Below, piece after piece: positions 16,628 through 24,804 of a stretch of DNA of 38,456 nucleotides (position 1 is its first letter; each line of letters opens with the position of its first letter). The stretch is from Propionibacteriaceae bacterium UBA5174. Its GTDB lineage: Bacteria; Actinomycetota; Actinomycetes; Propionibacteriales; Propionibacteriaceae. The notes beneath the pieces were generated by a model. That model searched no databases, was not told where the DNA came from, and saw nothing but the letters and a program-made list of their open reading frames with translations. The stretch covers positions 11,660 through 50,115 of the forward strand of contig DHWU01000022.1 of NCBI GenBank assembly GCA_002413345.1, in the 5' to 3' direction. The position numbers and the translations under genes are program-made.

Positions 16628-16915
16628 TCCATCACCGTAGGTCCGCCGACACGCGAGATATGCAGTTCGGCCGAGCTGTCTCACAGTCGACCACAAAACT
16701 CCCGCCACAGGAAGTGCGCCAACAGAAGCGGCCATGGCAATGGTCCTCTATCCCCCGGTGCGGGCGGCGGAACTTCAGGCGACCCAACACCCGTAGTTCT
16801 GATGGCCGCCATCAACGGACGTGTGCCAAGCTGACTTCCAAACACCCCCAAGCGGCCCGCATCGCAAAGTGGGCAAGCCCGCCGAGCCGCTTTTGGTAAG
16901 AAGAGGGGAGGGGAT

Positions 16916-17236
16916 ATGGAGAACGATCTTCCCGACACGCTCGTCTGTATCTCGCGCCGGATTACCCACGCTCTCGTCGCCGATGCTCCGAGGCCGAGCT
17001 GGAAGGTCGCGCTAGAGCCCGGGTTATCGATTTCCACATCCGACCAGCCGGGCGGTCCAACCCTCGATCTGACGCTCAAAGCCTCGATCATGAGGGTCTT
17101 TCCTCGCAGTCTCGGTTGTCACATGGTGACTGTTCGGATGCGCGACCACCGCAAACTCCGAGGAGGAATTCGCAAGCGCCAGTTCAATCAGGCCCAGCTG
17201 TCGGTGGTTAGAGTCCTGATGCTTGCCGCTCAGTAG
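16916..17236 (+). CDS. Possible small hypothetical protein
   Basis: An ORF of 106 codons has a strong ribosome-binding sequence (AGAGGGGAGGGG) just ahead of the ATG. The product (MENDLPDTLVCISRRITHALVADAP...) contains alternating hydrophobic residues compatible with a small beta-rich domain ('PTLDLTLKASIMRVF', 'HMVTVRMRDHRKL'), and a basic C-terminus. I recognise no family. The main support is the ribosome site, and other frames in this stretch are also open, so it may not be real. The rest of 16628-17335 shows nothing else. Confidence 0.35.
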   Translation: MENDLPDTLVCISRRITHALVADAPRPSWKVALEPGLSISTSDQPGGPTLDLTLKASIMRVFPRSLGCHMVTVRMRDHRKLRGGIRKRQFNQAQLSVVRVLMLAAQ

Positions 17237-17299
17237 CCGCCTCACATCCGTACGCTCTTTCACCTTGTCGCCCAGGAAGCACATTGTGGGGTGACCCCC

Positions 17300-17338
17300 T
17301 TGACAGATAGTTCGGCCCCGAACTAATCTCCGTCTATG
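17300..17338 (+). promoter_or_regulatory. Leaderless marR promoter with built-in operator
   Basis: The -35 is TTGACA (17300-17305) and the -10 is TAATCT (17324-17329), with an 18-bp spacer. Six bases then lead to the ATG at 17336, so transcription should start at the start codon. An inverted repeat TAGTTCGG-CC-CCGAACTA (17308-17325) fills the spacer and overlaps the -10. This is the classic position for a MarR autorepressor. Confidence 0.75.
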
Positions 17339-17836
17339 ACCAGTCGCCAGCCCCGATCAGATCCTGGGCAACCCGGCTCCGGCACGGGGCGCAGCCACAA
17401 ACCAGCCGGAGCTTTCGAGCGAATCGCTCGTGTTCACGAGTTGGGCAACCTGCTGATCGAGCGCGAGCTGGAGCGGCGCGGGGCCCATGGGGTGTTACCT
17501 GCCCACGGTGGCGTCCTGGCGTTCCTCTTTCGCCAATCCGAGCCGGTGCCAATCAAAGACATCGTGGCCTTTACCGGACGCGCTAAGTCGTCGGTGACCG
17601 GTGTAGTGCAGACGCTGGAGCGGTCTGGCTACCTGAGCCGGGTGCAAGACCCAGCCGATCTGCGCAGCTGGCGAATCCAGTTGACTCCAGCTGGTCGCGA
17701 CCTGCTCCCGGCCTTCCAGAAGACGTCTGAGTTGCTGGTGGGAACCGTGCTGAGCGGCTTGCCCGAATCCGAGCAGGTGGCACTGGTCAACATCTTGGTG
17801 CGGATCGAAGACAACCTCACTCAAGAACTCCGCTGA
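17336..17836 (+). CDS. MarR-family transcriptional regulator
   Basis: The 166-residue protein has the winged-helix MarR fold: 'HGGVLAFLFRQSEPVPIKDIVAFTGRAKSSVTGVVQTLERSGYLSRVQDPADLRSWRIQLTPAGRDLL' in order (about residues 57-124). The recognition helix is AKSSVTGVVQTLE and the wing is DPADLRSWRI (DxRxx type). A basic, disordered N-terminal extension of about 25 residues precedes it. Such proteins repress genes until a small ligand or oxidant binds. Its own promoter carries a perfect 8-bp-arm inverted repeat, and the split-barrel gene follows after 37 bp, so the pair is probably its regulon. The ligand is unknown. Confidence 0.88.
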   Translation: MTSRQPRSDPGQPGSGTGRSHKPAGAFERIARVHELGNLLIERELERRGAHGVLPAHGGVLAFLFRQSEPVPIKDIVAFTGRAKSSVTGVVQTLERSGYLSRVQDPADLRSWRIQLTPAGRDLLPAFQKTSELLVGTVLSGLPESEQVALVNILVRIEDNLTQELR

Positions 17837-17873
17837 GTAATCCCTTAGCTAGCCCAACCCGAAAGGAATCACC

Positions 17874-18284
17874 ATGTCTGATCTGAAAGACCGCATCTTC
17901 GAGTTTGCCCGCCAACCCCAGTTGATCAGTTTGGCCACCTCTGATCAGGACGGACGCCCGCAGTTGCGCTATGTGGTTGGCAGAGTTGATGAGGACCTCG
18001 TTATTCGGTTCAGCACCCATCTGGACTCGGCGAAAGTGGGCCAACTCGAGACTGATAACCGGGTTTGCCTGACCCTGGGCGCAACCCAGCTGAACTCTCC
18101 GCTGTGGCTGCGAGTGGATGGCACTGCAGCCATCAGTACCGAGCCAGCCGAACGCGAACGATTCTGGTTCGGCGCGCTCACCAAGTACTTCACTGGGGTG
18201 GACGACCCGCGCTACTGCGTGGTGATGATCAAGCCCACCCGGATCGAATTCGGCGCTGAGGTTTGGCAGGCGGACGCAGCCTGA
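17874..18284 (+). CDS. Pyridoxamine 5'-phosphate oxidase-like flavin/F420 split-barrel protein
   Basis: The 136-residue protein reads 'LISLATSDQDGRPQLRYVVGRVDEDLVIRFSTHLDSAKVGQLETDNRVCLTLG', the general-stress-protein-26 version of the PNPOx split barrel. It has the 'T.d.dG.P..R.v' strand pair and the 'K..ql..n..v.l' helix-strand. These proteins bind FMN or F420 and reduce small substrates, or serve as stress proteins. Real pyridoxamine oxidase has further C-terminal elements, which are lacking here. GAAAGGAA precedes the ATG. The gene lies 37 bp behind marR and is likely repressed by it. The cofactor cannot be told. Confidence 0.8.
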   Translation: MSDLKDRIFEFARQPQLISLATSDQDGRPQLRYVVGRVDEDLVIRFSTHLDSAKVGQLETDNRVCLTLGATQLNSPLWLRVDGTAAISTEPAERERFWFGALTKYFTGVDDPRYCVVMIKPTRIEFGAEVWQADAA

Positions 18285-18399
18285 CAAGGTGAGACAGGTG
18301 CCGGGCCGGGGCCACTCAAGCGCGCTCCGCGATAGTGCTGAACACCGCCGAGACTGAAGCTGAGCGGGAGCAGGCCGTCTTCGGGGGGTCAGGGTCACG

Positions 18400-19602
18400 T
18401 CAAGCTGGCGAATTTACCAAGCGGCGCCGGGCCGTGAGTTGGCGGACGACGTCTTGGCGGAGCTTTGGGTTCCAGGTCACAGCGCCAGCGCGGAGTTCGT
18501 CAAGCATTGGTTCGGTGGCAGTCAGCACTTCGTCCAGTGCCCGCTGCGCTGCTGCCGCTGGCAGGCCCATGGCGGCAGCGAAAGCCAGGAATCGTTTGCG
18601 ACTTAGGTTTGCGTCTGCGGCTTGCAGCCGCAGGGCCATGGTCTTGTCGCCGTAGGCAAGGGTGCTGGGCACGTCATAGATCGGAGCCACCCGCCACTCC
18701 CCGCTCGGTTCGGCCAGCACCGAGACGTTCTTGGCATGCAGGTCTCCGTTGCCGGTCAGCCAGGCAAAGGAAAACTGCTGAAAGACCGCGCGCGCGGCCA
18801 CCATAGAAGCCGCACATGCCGAGGAGACCGCTGCGGTCACCTCCTCGCTGGTCACGGAGTATTTGTCGGCCGGGTAGCGATTCAGCAATTGGCACGCGTC
18901 TTCAACAGCCAGCCGGACGGGGTCGCCATTTGGTCCGGTCGCACGATCGAAGCGGGCGACCACTAGCCCAGGAAGCCCGTCCTTGTCGTGCACCAGTTCG
19001 GCGCTGGCCACCGGCAAGTTCAGTCGACGAGCCAGTCCCAGAAAGTAGTGCTCGTTCTCGACCGCTCCGGGGTAATCGGGCGGGTTGAGTTTGATGATCG
19101 CCTCGCCAGTGCCCAAGCGGGCTGGCAGGGTGATCCTGCCTGCCGAAAGTTTGTCCTGGGCTCCGGCCATGCCGACCCGGTCAACGAAACCGGCGTCGGT
19201 CATAAGGTCGGCAAAGCTCACCTTGGCGAGTTCGGCGGATCCGCTCACCGTGGGGGTGGGCTGGGTTGGGCTGGTGCCTTCAGTAAGAACTGCGACATCG
19301 CCCACGACATCAGCTCCCACGGCCAGCAGCAGACTCAGTTCGTCATCGGCAGAGGCCTTCACGCTGCGCTGGAGCGCGCTGAGTCGTCGGCCTTCCGGCA
19401 GTAGGCCAGAAAAGAAGGCCGGCACAGCACCGCCGCTGGTCGCCACCACTTGCCCCAGTGGGAGGGAGTGGGCAGCCGGGGGGCCGTCGTACTCACTTAA
19501 GTACTCAAACTGCACGCCGCTATCGGTTCGGCTGAGCACTGCCGCTGCCCGTCCAGCCTTGTAGACCTCAGCGCGACGAACCTGCTTGGGGTTGGCTGCC
19601 AT
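18400..19602 (-). CDS. hipA: HipA-type serine/threonine kinase toxin
   Basis: The 400-residue protein has the HipA N-terminal domain ('FFSGLLPEG', 63-71), the 'MAGAQDKLSAG' loop (145-155) and the kinase core. Lys171 lies in 'EAIIKLNPP'. The catalytic loop is GNGDLHAKN (284-292, Asp287), and the Mg-binding Asp310 is in APIYDV. HipA kinases phosphorylate aminoacyl-tRNA synthetases (GltX in the type case), halt translation and produce dormancy. The ATG at 19602 is one base behind the hipB stop, so the two are coupled. Key catalytic residues look intact, so it should be active. The length is a little short of E. coli HipA (440). Confidence 0.92.
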   Translation of the reverse strand: MAANPKQVRRAEVYKAGRAAAVLSRTDSGVQFEYLSEYDGPPAAHSLPLGQVVATSGGAVPAFFSGLLPEGRRLSALQRSVKASADDELSLLLAVGADVVGDVAVLTEGTSPTQPTPTVSGSAELAKVSFADLMTDAGFVDRVGMAGAQDKLSAGRITLPARLGTGEAIIKLNPPDYPGAVENEHYFLGLARRLNLPVASAELVHDKDGLPGLVVARFDRATGPNGDPVRLAVEDACQLLNRYPADKYSVTSEEVTAAVSSACAASMVAARAVFQQFSFAWLTGNGDLHAKNVSVLAEPSGEWRVAPIYDVPSTLAYGDKTMALRLQAADANLSRKRFLAFAAAMGLPAAAAQRALDEVLTATEPMLDELRAGAVTWNPKLRQDVVRQLTARRRLVNSPA

Positions 19603-19603
19603 T

Positions 19604-19801
19604 TCATTGACCTCGCAGTTTGAGTTGAAACTCCAGCCCTAAGACCGCCAGCAGCGGCTGCAGTTTGTCTAGCCGCACTGAGTCTTTGCCTGATTCAACC
19701 AATCGAACGAAGCGTTCGGACACTTCGGCGAGCTCGGCTAGTTCAGGCTGAGTTAGCCGCAGTTCGGTGCGGCGTTCCCGCACTCGGGTAGCAAGCTTCA
19801 T
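19604..19801 (-). CDS. hipB: HipB-type antitoxin, XRE-family HTH
   Basis: This 65-residue protein is a single Cro/CI helix-turn-helix: 'RVRERRTELRLTQPELAELAEVSERFVRLVESGKDSVRLDKLQPLLAVLGLE'. It binds HipA and blocks the kinase, and it represses the operon through the two identical palindromes upstream. Two ATGs stand in tandem (19804 and 19801). The second is better spaced from GAGGAG. The gene is directly upstream of hipA, the standard antitoxin-first order. Confidence 0.92.
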   Translation of the reverse strand: MKLATRVRERRTELRLTQPELAELAEVSERFVRLVESGKDSVRLDKLQPLLAVLGLEFQLKLRGQ

Positions 19802-19815
19802 CATGACTCCTCGTA

Positions 19816-19829
19816 GGCACGATCGTGCC
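19816..19829. promoter_or_regulatory. HipB operator 1
   Basis: GGCACGATCGTGCC is a perfect 14-bp palindrome lying 12 bp ahead of the hipB start. The same sequence recurs 61 bp upstream. Its position overlaps the promoter and leader of hipBA, as expected of an autorepressor site. Confidence 0.8.
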
Positions 19830-19874
19830 GGTTGCCCCTATTGTCAACCAGATTTGTCAAGCTTTCAAACCTAA

Positions 19875-19892
19875 GCGGCACGATCGTGCCGC
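19875..19892. promoter_or_regulatory. HipB operator 2
   Basis: GCGGCACGATCGTGCCGC is a perfect 18-bp palindrome with the same 14-bp core as operator 1. The centres are 61 bp apart, near six helical turns, so two HipB dimers could bind one face and bend or loop the DNA. Two TTGACA boxes (minus strand) lie between the operators. Confidence 0.8.
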
Positions 19893-19962
19893 ATAGGTTT
19901 GATCGGTTCACTCAGAACTCAGGCCGGAGGCGTTGCCGACACGGCTTCACCAGAGCTGCCAA

Positions 19963-20724
19963 TCACCACTTGCCCATGGCTTGCAGTACCTGGCGTCCGA
20001 TTTCGGCCAGGTTGGCATCAAGTACCCGCAGCCCCTTCTCGGTGGTGCCACCAGGATGGGCCACCCGGCGAATCACCTCAGTGGCATCGATGCCGTCGGC
20101 CTCCTGCAAAGCGAAGGTGCCCAGCACGGTTTGGCGCACCATCTGGCGGCAAAGCTCGCGATCGAAACCGCGCTGATCGGCCAACTGGTCTGCCCAAGTG
20201 TCGGCGGCCAGAGCGTAAAAGGCTGGTCCGTTGCTGGCCAGGGCGCAGTAGAACGGCAAGTCTTGCTCGCTCACTTCATATACCGCACCGCAGGCGCCAA
20301 GTGCGTCCCGGACGTTGGCCTGATCGCCCACACTCAACTCTGGGCCCCAAGTGACCAGCGTGACGCCTTGACCGGTCGACAAGGCCACATTGGGCAAGGT
20401 TTCAGCCCACCTGGTGGTGAACTCGCCAACATCTTGGCCAGGTGAGCAGGTGACGATCAACGGGTTTCGGGTGCGCAGCAGGTCAGCATTCGCCTCGAAT
20501 ACTGTGGCCGCATCGGGTGGCGCCATCCACACAAAGACCAGATCGCAACGCTCCAACACTGCGGTGGCTGAATCCAGCAGTTGCAGCCCAGGCGCCCGTT
20601 CGGCCACTGCGGCAGCATTACTAGCGGTGCGGCTGAAGGCGTACACATCGGGCACGCCGGCCCTAATCAGGCCGCGCGCTAGCGCAGCTCCCAACCGCCC
20701 AAGTCCAATGATTCCCACTGCCAT
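19963..20724 (-). CDS. Pyrroline-5-carboxylate reductase-like protein
   Basis: The 253-residue protein opens with the NAD(P) site GIIGLGRLG (4-12) in a Rossmann fold. It ends with the ProC dimer domain: 'ASNGPAFYALAADTWADQL', 'CRQMVRQTVLGTFAL' and 'VAHPGGTTEKGLRVLD'. The last matches the 'SPGGTTxxGLxxLE' signature of ProC with His for Ser. The family reduces pyrroline-5-carboxylate to proline. The central region is more divergent than usual for housekeeping ProC, so a side activity on another imine or an oxidoreductase of the same superfamily is possible. TAGACT ends six bases ahead of the ATG, so the gene appears leaderless. Confidence 0.75.
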   Translation of the reverse strand: MAVGIIGLGRLGAALARGLIRAGVPDVYAFSRTASNAAAVAERAPGLQLLDSATAVLERCDLVFVWMAPPDAATVFEANADLLRTRNPLIVTCSPGQDVGEFTTRWAETLPNVALSTGQGVTLVTWGPELSVGDQANVRDALGACGAVYEVSEQDLPFYCALASNGPAFYALAADTWADQLADQRGFDRELCRQMVRQTVLGTFALQEADGIDATEVIRRVAHPGGTTEKGLRVLDANLAEIGRQVLQAMGKW

Positions 20725-20736
20725 AGGCGCAGTCTA
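20722..20736 (-). promoter_or_regulatory. -10 of a leaderless promoter for the ProC-like gene
   Basis: On the minus strand TAGACT (20731-20736) is followed by six bases and the ATG at 20724. This is the same geometry as at the glycosyltransferase and marR genes. No ribosome-binding site is present. Confidence 0.6.
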
Positions 20737-20798
20737 AAGATCGTGACGGGAGTGCCCGGACAGGTTTCAGGTGGCTGGGCGGCAACTCACCGGACGCG

Positions 20799-21455
20799 CT
20801 AGTTGCGCAGCGGGGCGTTGAAGAACGCCAGCTCGTGGGCGCAGGACGCCTGGAATGCGGCACCGGCCCCTTCTTGTGCGGTGCGGTCAGCGGCATCCGC
20901 TGCGGCGCCGGCGATGCTGATGGCTTGGACGGTGGCTTCGGCGAACGCCTCATCGCTATAGGTGGCCAACCACTCGGTGTAGGGATGAGCGTCGTGGTTG
21001 CGCTTAGCCAAGGCTTCACCGACCTCGGCGTAGATCCAAAAGCAGGGCAGCACTGCGGCGGTGAGAATGGCGTAATCGCCGCTGGCCTCAGCGTCCGTGA
21101 GGTGGCTGAGATAGGCCTGGGTGGTTGCCGATGGCCCGGTCTGGGCGCGCACTTCGGCTGGCACCCAGGCAGTGTGTAGCGCCAATTCGGTGTCAACCGC
21201 AGAGGTTGACGAATGCTCCCAGAATTCACACTCATCGCGGCTGGGGGCCAGCCTGGCTGCGGCCGCCAAGAAACCCGAATAGGCGTCCAGGTACAGCGCG
21301 TCCTGAGCCAGGTACCAGATGAATGCCTCGTTAGGCAGTGAACCCTCACCTAGTTGGCCGACGAATTCCGAGCTGGCGATCTGTTGGCGAACGGTTGCGG
21401 CCTGATGCCACCACTGATCGGTGATTTCAGCCGCTGGCAACAAAAACGATGTCAT
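20799..21455 (-). CDS. tenA: TenA-family thiaminase II / aminopyrimidine aminohydrolase
   Basis: The 218-residue helical protein shows the TenA features: 'LPNEAFIWYLAQDALYLDAYS' in pieces (about 40-60), the active-site Cys138 in LPCFWIY, and Glu208 near the end (CAHELAFF). TenA hydrolyses aminopyrimidines to salvage the HMP half of thiamine, or breaks down thiamine. The ATG at 21455 is chosen because a TPP riboswitch ends just before it, and the upstream extension of the frame would lie inside that RNA. The riboswitch shows it belongs to thiamine salvage and is shut when TPP is plentiful. No other thi gene is adjacent, but a thiamine-binding MTH1187 homologue is 3.4 kb away. Confidence 0.9.
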   Translation of the reverse strand: MTSFLLPAAEITDQWWHQAATVRQQIASSEFVGQLGEGSLPNEAFIWYLAQDALYLDAYSGFLAAAARLAPSRDECEFWEHSSTSAVDTELALHTAWVPAEVRAQTGPSATTQAYLSHLTDAEASGDYAILTAAVLPCFWIYAEVGEALAKRNHDAHPYTEWLATYSDEAFAEATVQAISIAGAAADAADRTAQEGAGAAFQASCAHELAFFNAPLRN

Positions 21456-21460
21456 GACCA

Positions 21461-21535
21461 ATCCCTTCGCTGGTATTAACCAGAGCAGGTTCAACGGGTC
21501 TGATCTCAGCCGGCCGGTTGCCAGCACCCCGTGTC
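21461..21535 (-). promoter_or_regulatory. TPP riboswitch (THI element)
   Basis: The minus strand carries the full THI-box core in order: CGGGGTGCTGG, GGCTGAGATCAGACCC, GTTGAACCTG, CTGGTTAATACCAGCG, AAGGGA. CTGAGA and ACCTGA-type segments bind the pyrimidine and pyrophosphate parts of TPP. The final AAGGGA also serves as the ribosome-binding site, six bases ahead of tenA, so bound TPP probably hides it and blocks translation. Confidence 0.93.
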
Positions 21536-21545
21536 GCAGGCCAGC

Positions 21546-23012
21546 TTAATCGCCTGGTTGGTCCTCGGCGGTGCCGTGGTAAAGCCCGGTGCGTTCTAGG
21601 TGGTTCACGGCCTCAGCTCTGGAAGTGGCCTGCAATTTGGCGTACAGCGACCTGGATTGAGTCTTAACGGTGTTAATCGAGACATGCATCTTGGCGGCGA
21701 TCGCTGTGAGCGGCAGATCGCTGGCCAGCCAGTAGGCCAGCGTTGTCTCCCGTTTGGTGAGTCTGGCTGGCTCGAAATCCAGCGGAATCGGGTCACGGAA
21801 CGCTGGCCCATTGGCTATCGACGGCATCAGCACGCCAGCGAATTCTGGTTCGTGTTCGACCATCCTGGTATACAGCTGGCGCACGCGGTCCAAAGGGACG
21901 CCCGCTGCGAGGCTTGCAGTGGCTGTGCCCAACTCGTGAGCGATGTGCGCGGCTTTGGAAAAGGTGGCATCGGCGGCGGCATGGTTGCCCAGCATTTCCA
22001 GTGCTGTGGCGCGCCGCAACAAGACTTCACAGAAAGCGAGTGGGCTGTGGTCGGGGGTGTCGTGGACGCAAGCCTCGGTGACTGCCAACGCCTTGCGGGG
22101 GTTGTTCAACTGGAGATAAGCCGTGGCCCGAAATGCTTCGAAACAGATCGGGTGTCCGGGAATCTGGCGTCGGGTTGAAACCAGTGACAGTGTTTCGCCC
22201 GGTTTGCCAAGCTGCACTGCGGCAAGGGCTCCAGCGGACACGCCCAGATCAACGAGGAAGGGGGCGTAATGGCGGGCCTCGGACATGCGGGTACCGGATT
22301 CGACTGAGGCCAACGTGCCTTGGAAATCTCGCTGAACCAATTGTCGCCAACACAGTCCCAGCCACTGAACCGCGTGGTGTGGGGCGTCGTCGCAGCTGTT
22401 GGCATCAAGGGCATCGCAGACCTGCTGAATCCGGTTGAGGTCGGCACGAACTACTGAAATCGACATGATGGCTAAGGCCAGCGGCCAGCATTGCTGGCCC
22501 ACCTCAGATTCCCCGCCGAACCCGAGTTCGCACCCTTGGGCGATAGCTCTTTCGGCCCCGTCGATTTCCCCATGCAGGGCCAGCGCCGCTGCTCGCAGAC
22601 CGAGGCCACGCAGGACTAGCCGAGGGTCACCACATTCTCCGGCGTAGTCGAGAGCCACCTTGGAATACCTCGCCGCTGTCGATAATTGTCCGGCGAGTAA
22701 CTGGGTTTCAGCGACCACCGCATAGCTGGCGCTTTGGCAGTTGGTCGACCAACTGCACGACAGTCCCTGCAACATTTTCAGCGCCATTCGCTCAGACAGG
22801 CGTACTGCGTCGGTCACTAAGCCTGCTTCAAGTCGCGCCGAAATGAGCGCCATCACAAACTCGGACAGTTCACTGCCGGACAAACCACTCAGGGCATCAC
22901 CCCGCGCACCAAGTACCGCGTCCAAGCTGGAACGGGGCGCCCGCGGCGTTCCCGGAAGGGTGGCCGCCAGCACTGCGCGCACCGCGCCGATCAGCTCTGG
23001 TGAAGATGTCAT
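21546..23012 (-). CDS. LuxR-family (large, helical-repeat) transcriptional regulator
   Basis: The 488-residue protein ends in a LuxR/FixJ-type HTH: 'LTKRETTLAYWLASDLPLTAIAAKMHVSINTVKTQSRSLYAKLQATSRAEAV' (about 421-472). The remaining 400 residues are alpha-helical, TPR-like pairs ('AARYSKVALDYAGECGDPRLVLRGLGLRAAALALHGEIDGAERAIAQG'), the arrangement of MalT/LAL-type C-termini. No Walker A is present, so it lacks the ATPase part of a full LAL regulator. The start is placed at the ATG 23012 because a promoter (-35 TTGCCC, -10 TAGATT) lies over the longer open frame and GAGAGGGGGG precedes the ATG. Targets and ligand are unknown. Confidence 0.8.
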   Translation of the reverse strand: MTSSPELIGAVRAVLAATLPGTPRAPRSSLDAVLGARGDALSGLSGSELSEFVMALISARLEAGLVTDAVRLSERMALKMLQGLSCSWSTNCQSASYAVVAETQLLAGQLSTAARYSKVALDYAGECGDPRLVLRGLGLRAAALALHGEIDGAERAIAQGCELGFGGESEVGQQCWPLALAIMSISVVRADLNRIQQVCDALDANSCDDAPHHAVQWLGLCWRQLVQRDFQGTLASVESGTRMSEARHYAPFLVDLGVSAGALAAVQLGKPGETLSLVSTRRQIPGHPICFEAFRATAYLQLNNPRKALAVTEACVHDTPDHSPLAFCEVLLRRATALEMLGNHAAADATFSKAAHIAHELGTATASLAAGVPLDRVRQLYTRMVEHEPEFAGVLMPSIANGPAFRDPIPLDFEPARLTKRETTLAYWLASDLPLTAIAAKMHVSINTVKTQSRSLYAKLQATSRAEAVNHLERTGLYHGTAEDQPGD

Positions 23013-23055
23013 CTGGCTCGCTACCCCCCTCTCGGGTAAGGCAATGCCAGGCATC

Positions 23056-23084
23056 AATCTAGAACCGTTTGCCCTACTGGGCAA
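23056..23084 (-). promoter_or_regulatory. Promoter of the LuxR-type regulator
   Basis: Minus-strand -35 TTGCCC (23079-23084) and -10 TAGATT (23056-23061) are separated by exactly 17 bp. Transcription would begin near 23050, giving a leader of about 37 nt with a purine-rich ribosome site before the ATG at 23012. Confidence 0.55.
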
Positions 23085-23287
23085 GCCATTGCTGCGGCTA
23101 ACTGATTGGCAGGTTGCAGTTCAGATCCGGCTTCGCAGAGTGGGGTGAATTCGGGGGTGAAAAGGAGTCCCTGGGGCTGTTGAAGGACCAACGCAGGTGA
23201 AGAGTTGACGCAGGGATCACGGCAATCGCCGACGCTGACCGGGGGGCAGCTTTTTCGGCTCGGGAATACAGAGCTGATGGCGACGCC

Positions 23288-23351
23288 GAATCGCACCGGG
23301 CGCCCATCGGTGGATCTGCGGGGAACGGGATGGGCGCCCAGAGTGCGATTC
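23288..23351. terminator. Long inverted repeat behind the aminotransferase gene
   Basis: The left arm (23288-23308) and right arm (23329-23351) pair over about 21 bp with one small bulge; the shared core is GGGCGCCCATC. The loop is 20 nt. It lies three bases after the alaA-type stop on the minus strand and carries no T-run. It is probably a terminator protecting the end of that transcript. Nothing else is visible in 23085-23354. Confidence 0.6.
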
Positions 23352-23354
23352 AAC

Positions 23355-24572
23355 TCAGTTGCGTAGAGTCTCCAGGTACTCCGCGATCCGTCCGATGGCT
23401 TCGGTGAGCATCTCAACATCGGGCAGGGCTACTAGTCGGAAATGGTCGGTGTCGAACCAGTTGAATCCGCGCCCGTGGGTAACCAGCAATTTCTTGGCGT
23501 GCAAAAGGTCGATCACGAAGGCTTCGTCGTCCTCGATCGGGTAAACCTCCGGATCGAGCCGGGGGAAGCAGTACAACGCGCCCATCGGTTCAACGCAACT
23601 CACTCCAGGAATCTCGTTGAGCAGCCGGGAAGCAAGCTTGACTTGGTCGTAGAAGCGCCCGCCCGGAACGATGAGCTCATCAATCGACTGGTACCCGCCC
23701 AATGCAGTCTGGATCGCGTGCTGAGCTGGAACGTTGGCGCACATGCGCATGTTCGCCAGCAGAGTGAGGCCTTCGAGATAGTCGGCTGCAACATGTTGGG
23801 GGCCAGAGATCATCACCCAGCCGGCGCGGTAGCCACAGACTCGGTAGGCCTTGCTTAGCCCGGAGAAGGTGAGCACGATGGCGCGATCGCCAGCGATCTT
23901 GGCCAAGTGGTGATGCACGGCGCCGTCGTAGAGGATCTTTTCGTAGATTTCGTCGGCAAAGATCGTCAGATCATGCTTTACCGCGATCTTGACCAACGCC
24001 TCCAAAATCTCTTTGCTGTAGACCGCGCCGGTCGGGTTGTTCGGGTTGATCACCACCAGGCCATGGGTGTTCTCGGTGATCTTGGATTCGATATCGGCAA
24101 GATCTGGATTCCAGCCGTCGTTCTCATCACAGCGGTAGTGCACCGGGGTACCACCGGACAGCGAAACTGCGCCGGTCCAAAGTGGGTAGTCCGGGGCAGG
24201 CACCAGAATCTCGTTGCCGTCGTCGACGAACGCTTGCAGAGTCATCGTGATCAGCTCGGATACCCCGTTGCCGATGATGATGTCGTCCACCGAGGTCGCG
24301 GTAAGCCCATGCGATTGGTAGTACTGGGCGATAGCGGTGCGTGCGGAGTAAATGCCGCGAGCATCGGAATAGCCTGAGGATTGGTCCAGGTTGTGGATCA
24401 CATCTGCGGCGATCGCCTCTGGGGCGTTGAAGCCGAACGGGCCGGTGTTGCCGATGTTGAGCTTCAGGATCCGATGACCCTGAGCCTCGAGTTTCTGGGC
24501 CTCGACCAAGATCGGGCCGCGGACGTCATACCTAACATTTTTCAGTTTCTGGGACTGGACCAACTCACGCAT
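23355..24572 (-). CDS. alaA: Class I aminotransferase, alanine (glutamate-pyruvate) type
   Basis: The 405-residue PLP enzyme begins 'LKNVRYDVRGPILVEAQKLEAQGHRILKLNIGN' in pieces, the AlaA/AlaT N-terminus. It carries NPNNPTG (176-182), FADEIYE (205-211), the PLP lysine Lys241 in SGLSKAYR and Arg249 in CGYRAGW. AlaA transfers the amino group of glutamate to pyruvate, making alanine, in the cytoplasm. The length and the conserved order match actinobacterial 'alanine aminotransferase' proteins closely. ATG is supported by the conserved N-terminus, although only a distant GAGAG lies ahead. It is a single gene ending in a strong inverted repeat. Confidence 0.9.
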   Translation of the reverse strand: MRELVQSQKLKNVRYDVRGPILVEAQKLEAQGHRILKLNIGNTGPFGFNAPEAIAADVIHNLDQSSGYSDARGIYSARTAIAQYYQSHGLTATSVDDIIIGNGVSELITMTLQAFVDDGNEILVPAPDYPLWTGAVSLSGGTPVHYRCDENDGWNPDLADIESKITENTHGLVVINPNNPTGAVYSKEILEALVKIAVKHDLTIFADEIYEKILYDGAVHHHLAKIAGDRAIVLTFSGLSKAYRVCGYRAGWVMISGPQHVAADYLEGLTLLANMRMCANVPAQHAIQTALGGYQSIDELIVPGGRFYDQVKLASRLLNEIPGVSCVEPMGALYCFPRLDPEVYPIEDDEAFVIDLLHAKKLLVTHGRGFNWFDTDHFRLVALPDVEMLTEAIGRIAEYLETLRN

Positions 24573-24804
24573 GCCGTTCAGTCTCTCACAGGGATCAAGC
24601 CCGGCCCGGGCGCGACAAGGCGAATCGTGGGCCCTGGTAGGGAGGCCATCGGATTAGGCATTTCGCTAGCCAACTTCGCACCCGCGCCAGTTACTGAGCT
24701 GGTGACACCACTCGAGGTCGCGGCATCGCCCAACAGAATGCGGGGTCGCGCCTGCGACCCGAGGCAGATCGGGCGCAGTGGCGGTAATGCCTATGGCGAG
24801 CCCG

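Noticed and set aside
16681..17091. A 136-codon minus-strand ORF upstream of the membrane-anchored gene
   Set aside because: There is no ribosome site, the composition is irregular, and it overlaps the better supported plus-strand candidate at 16916.
8110..17335. Direct repeats or a tRNA that would prove the accessory stretch is an integrated island
   Set aside because: I found no tRNA gene, integrase or convincing direct repeat at either end. The island call rests on gene content only.
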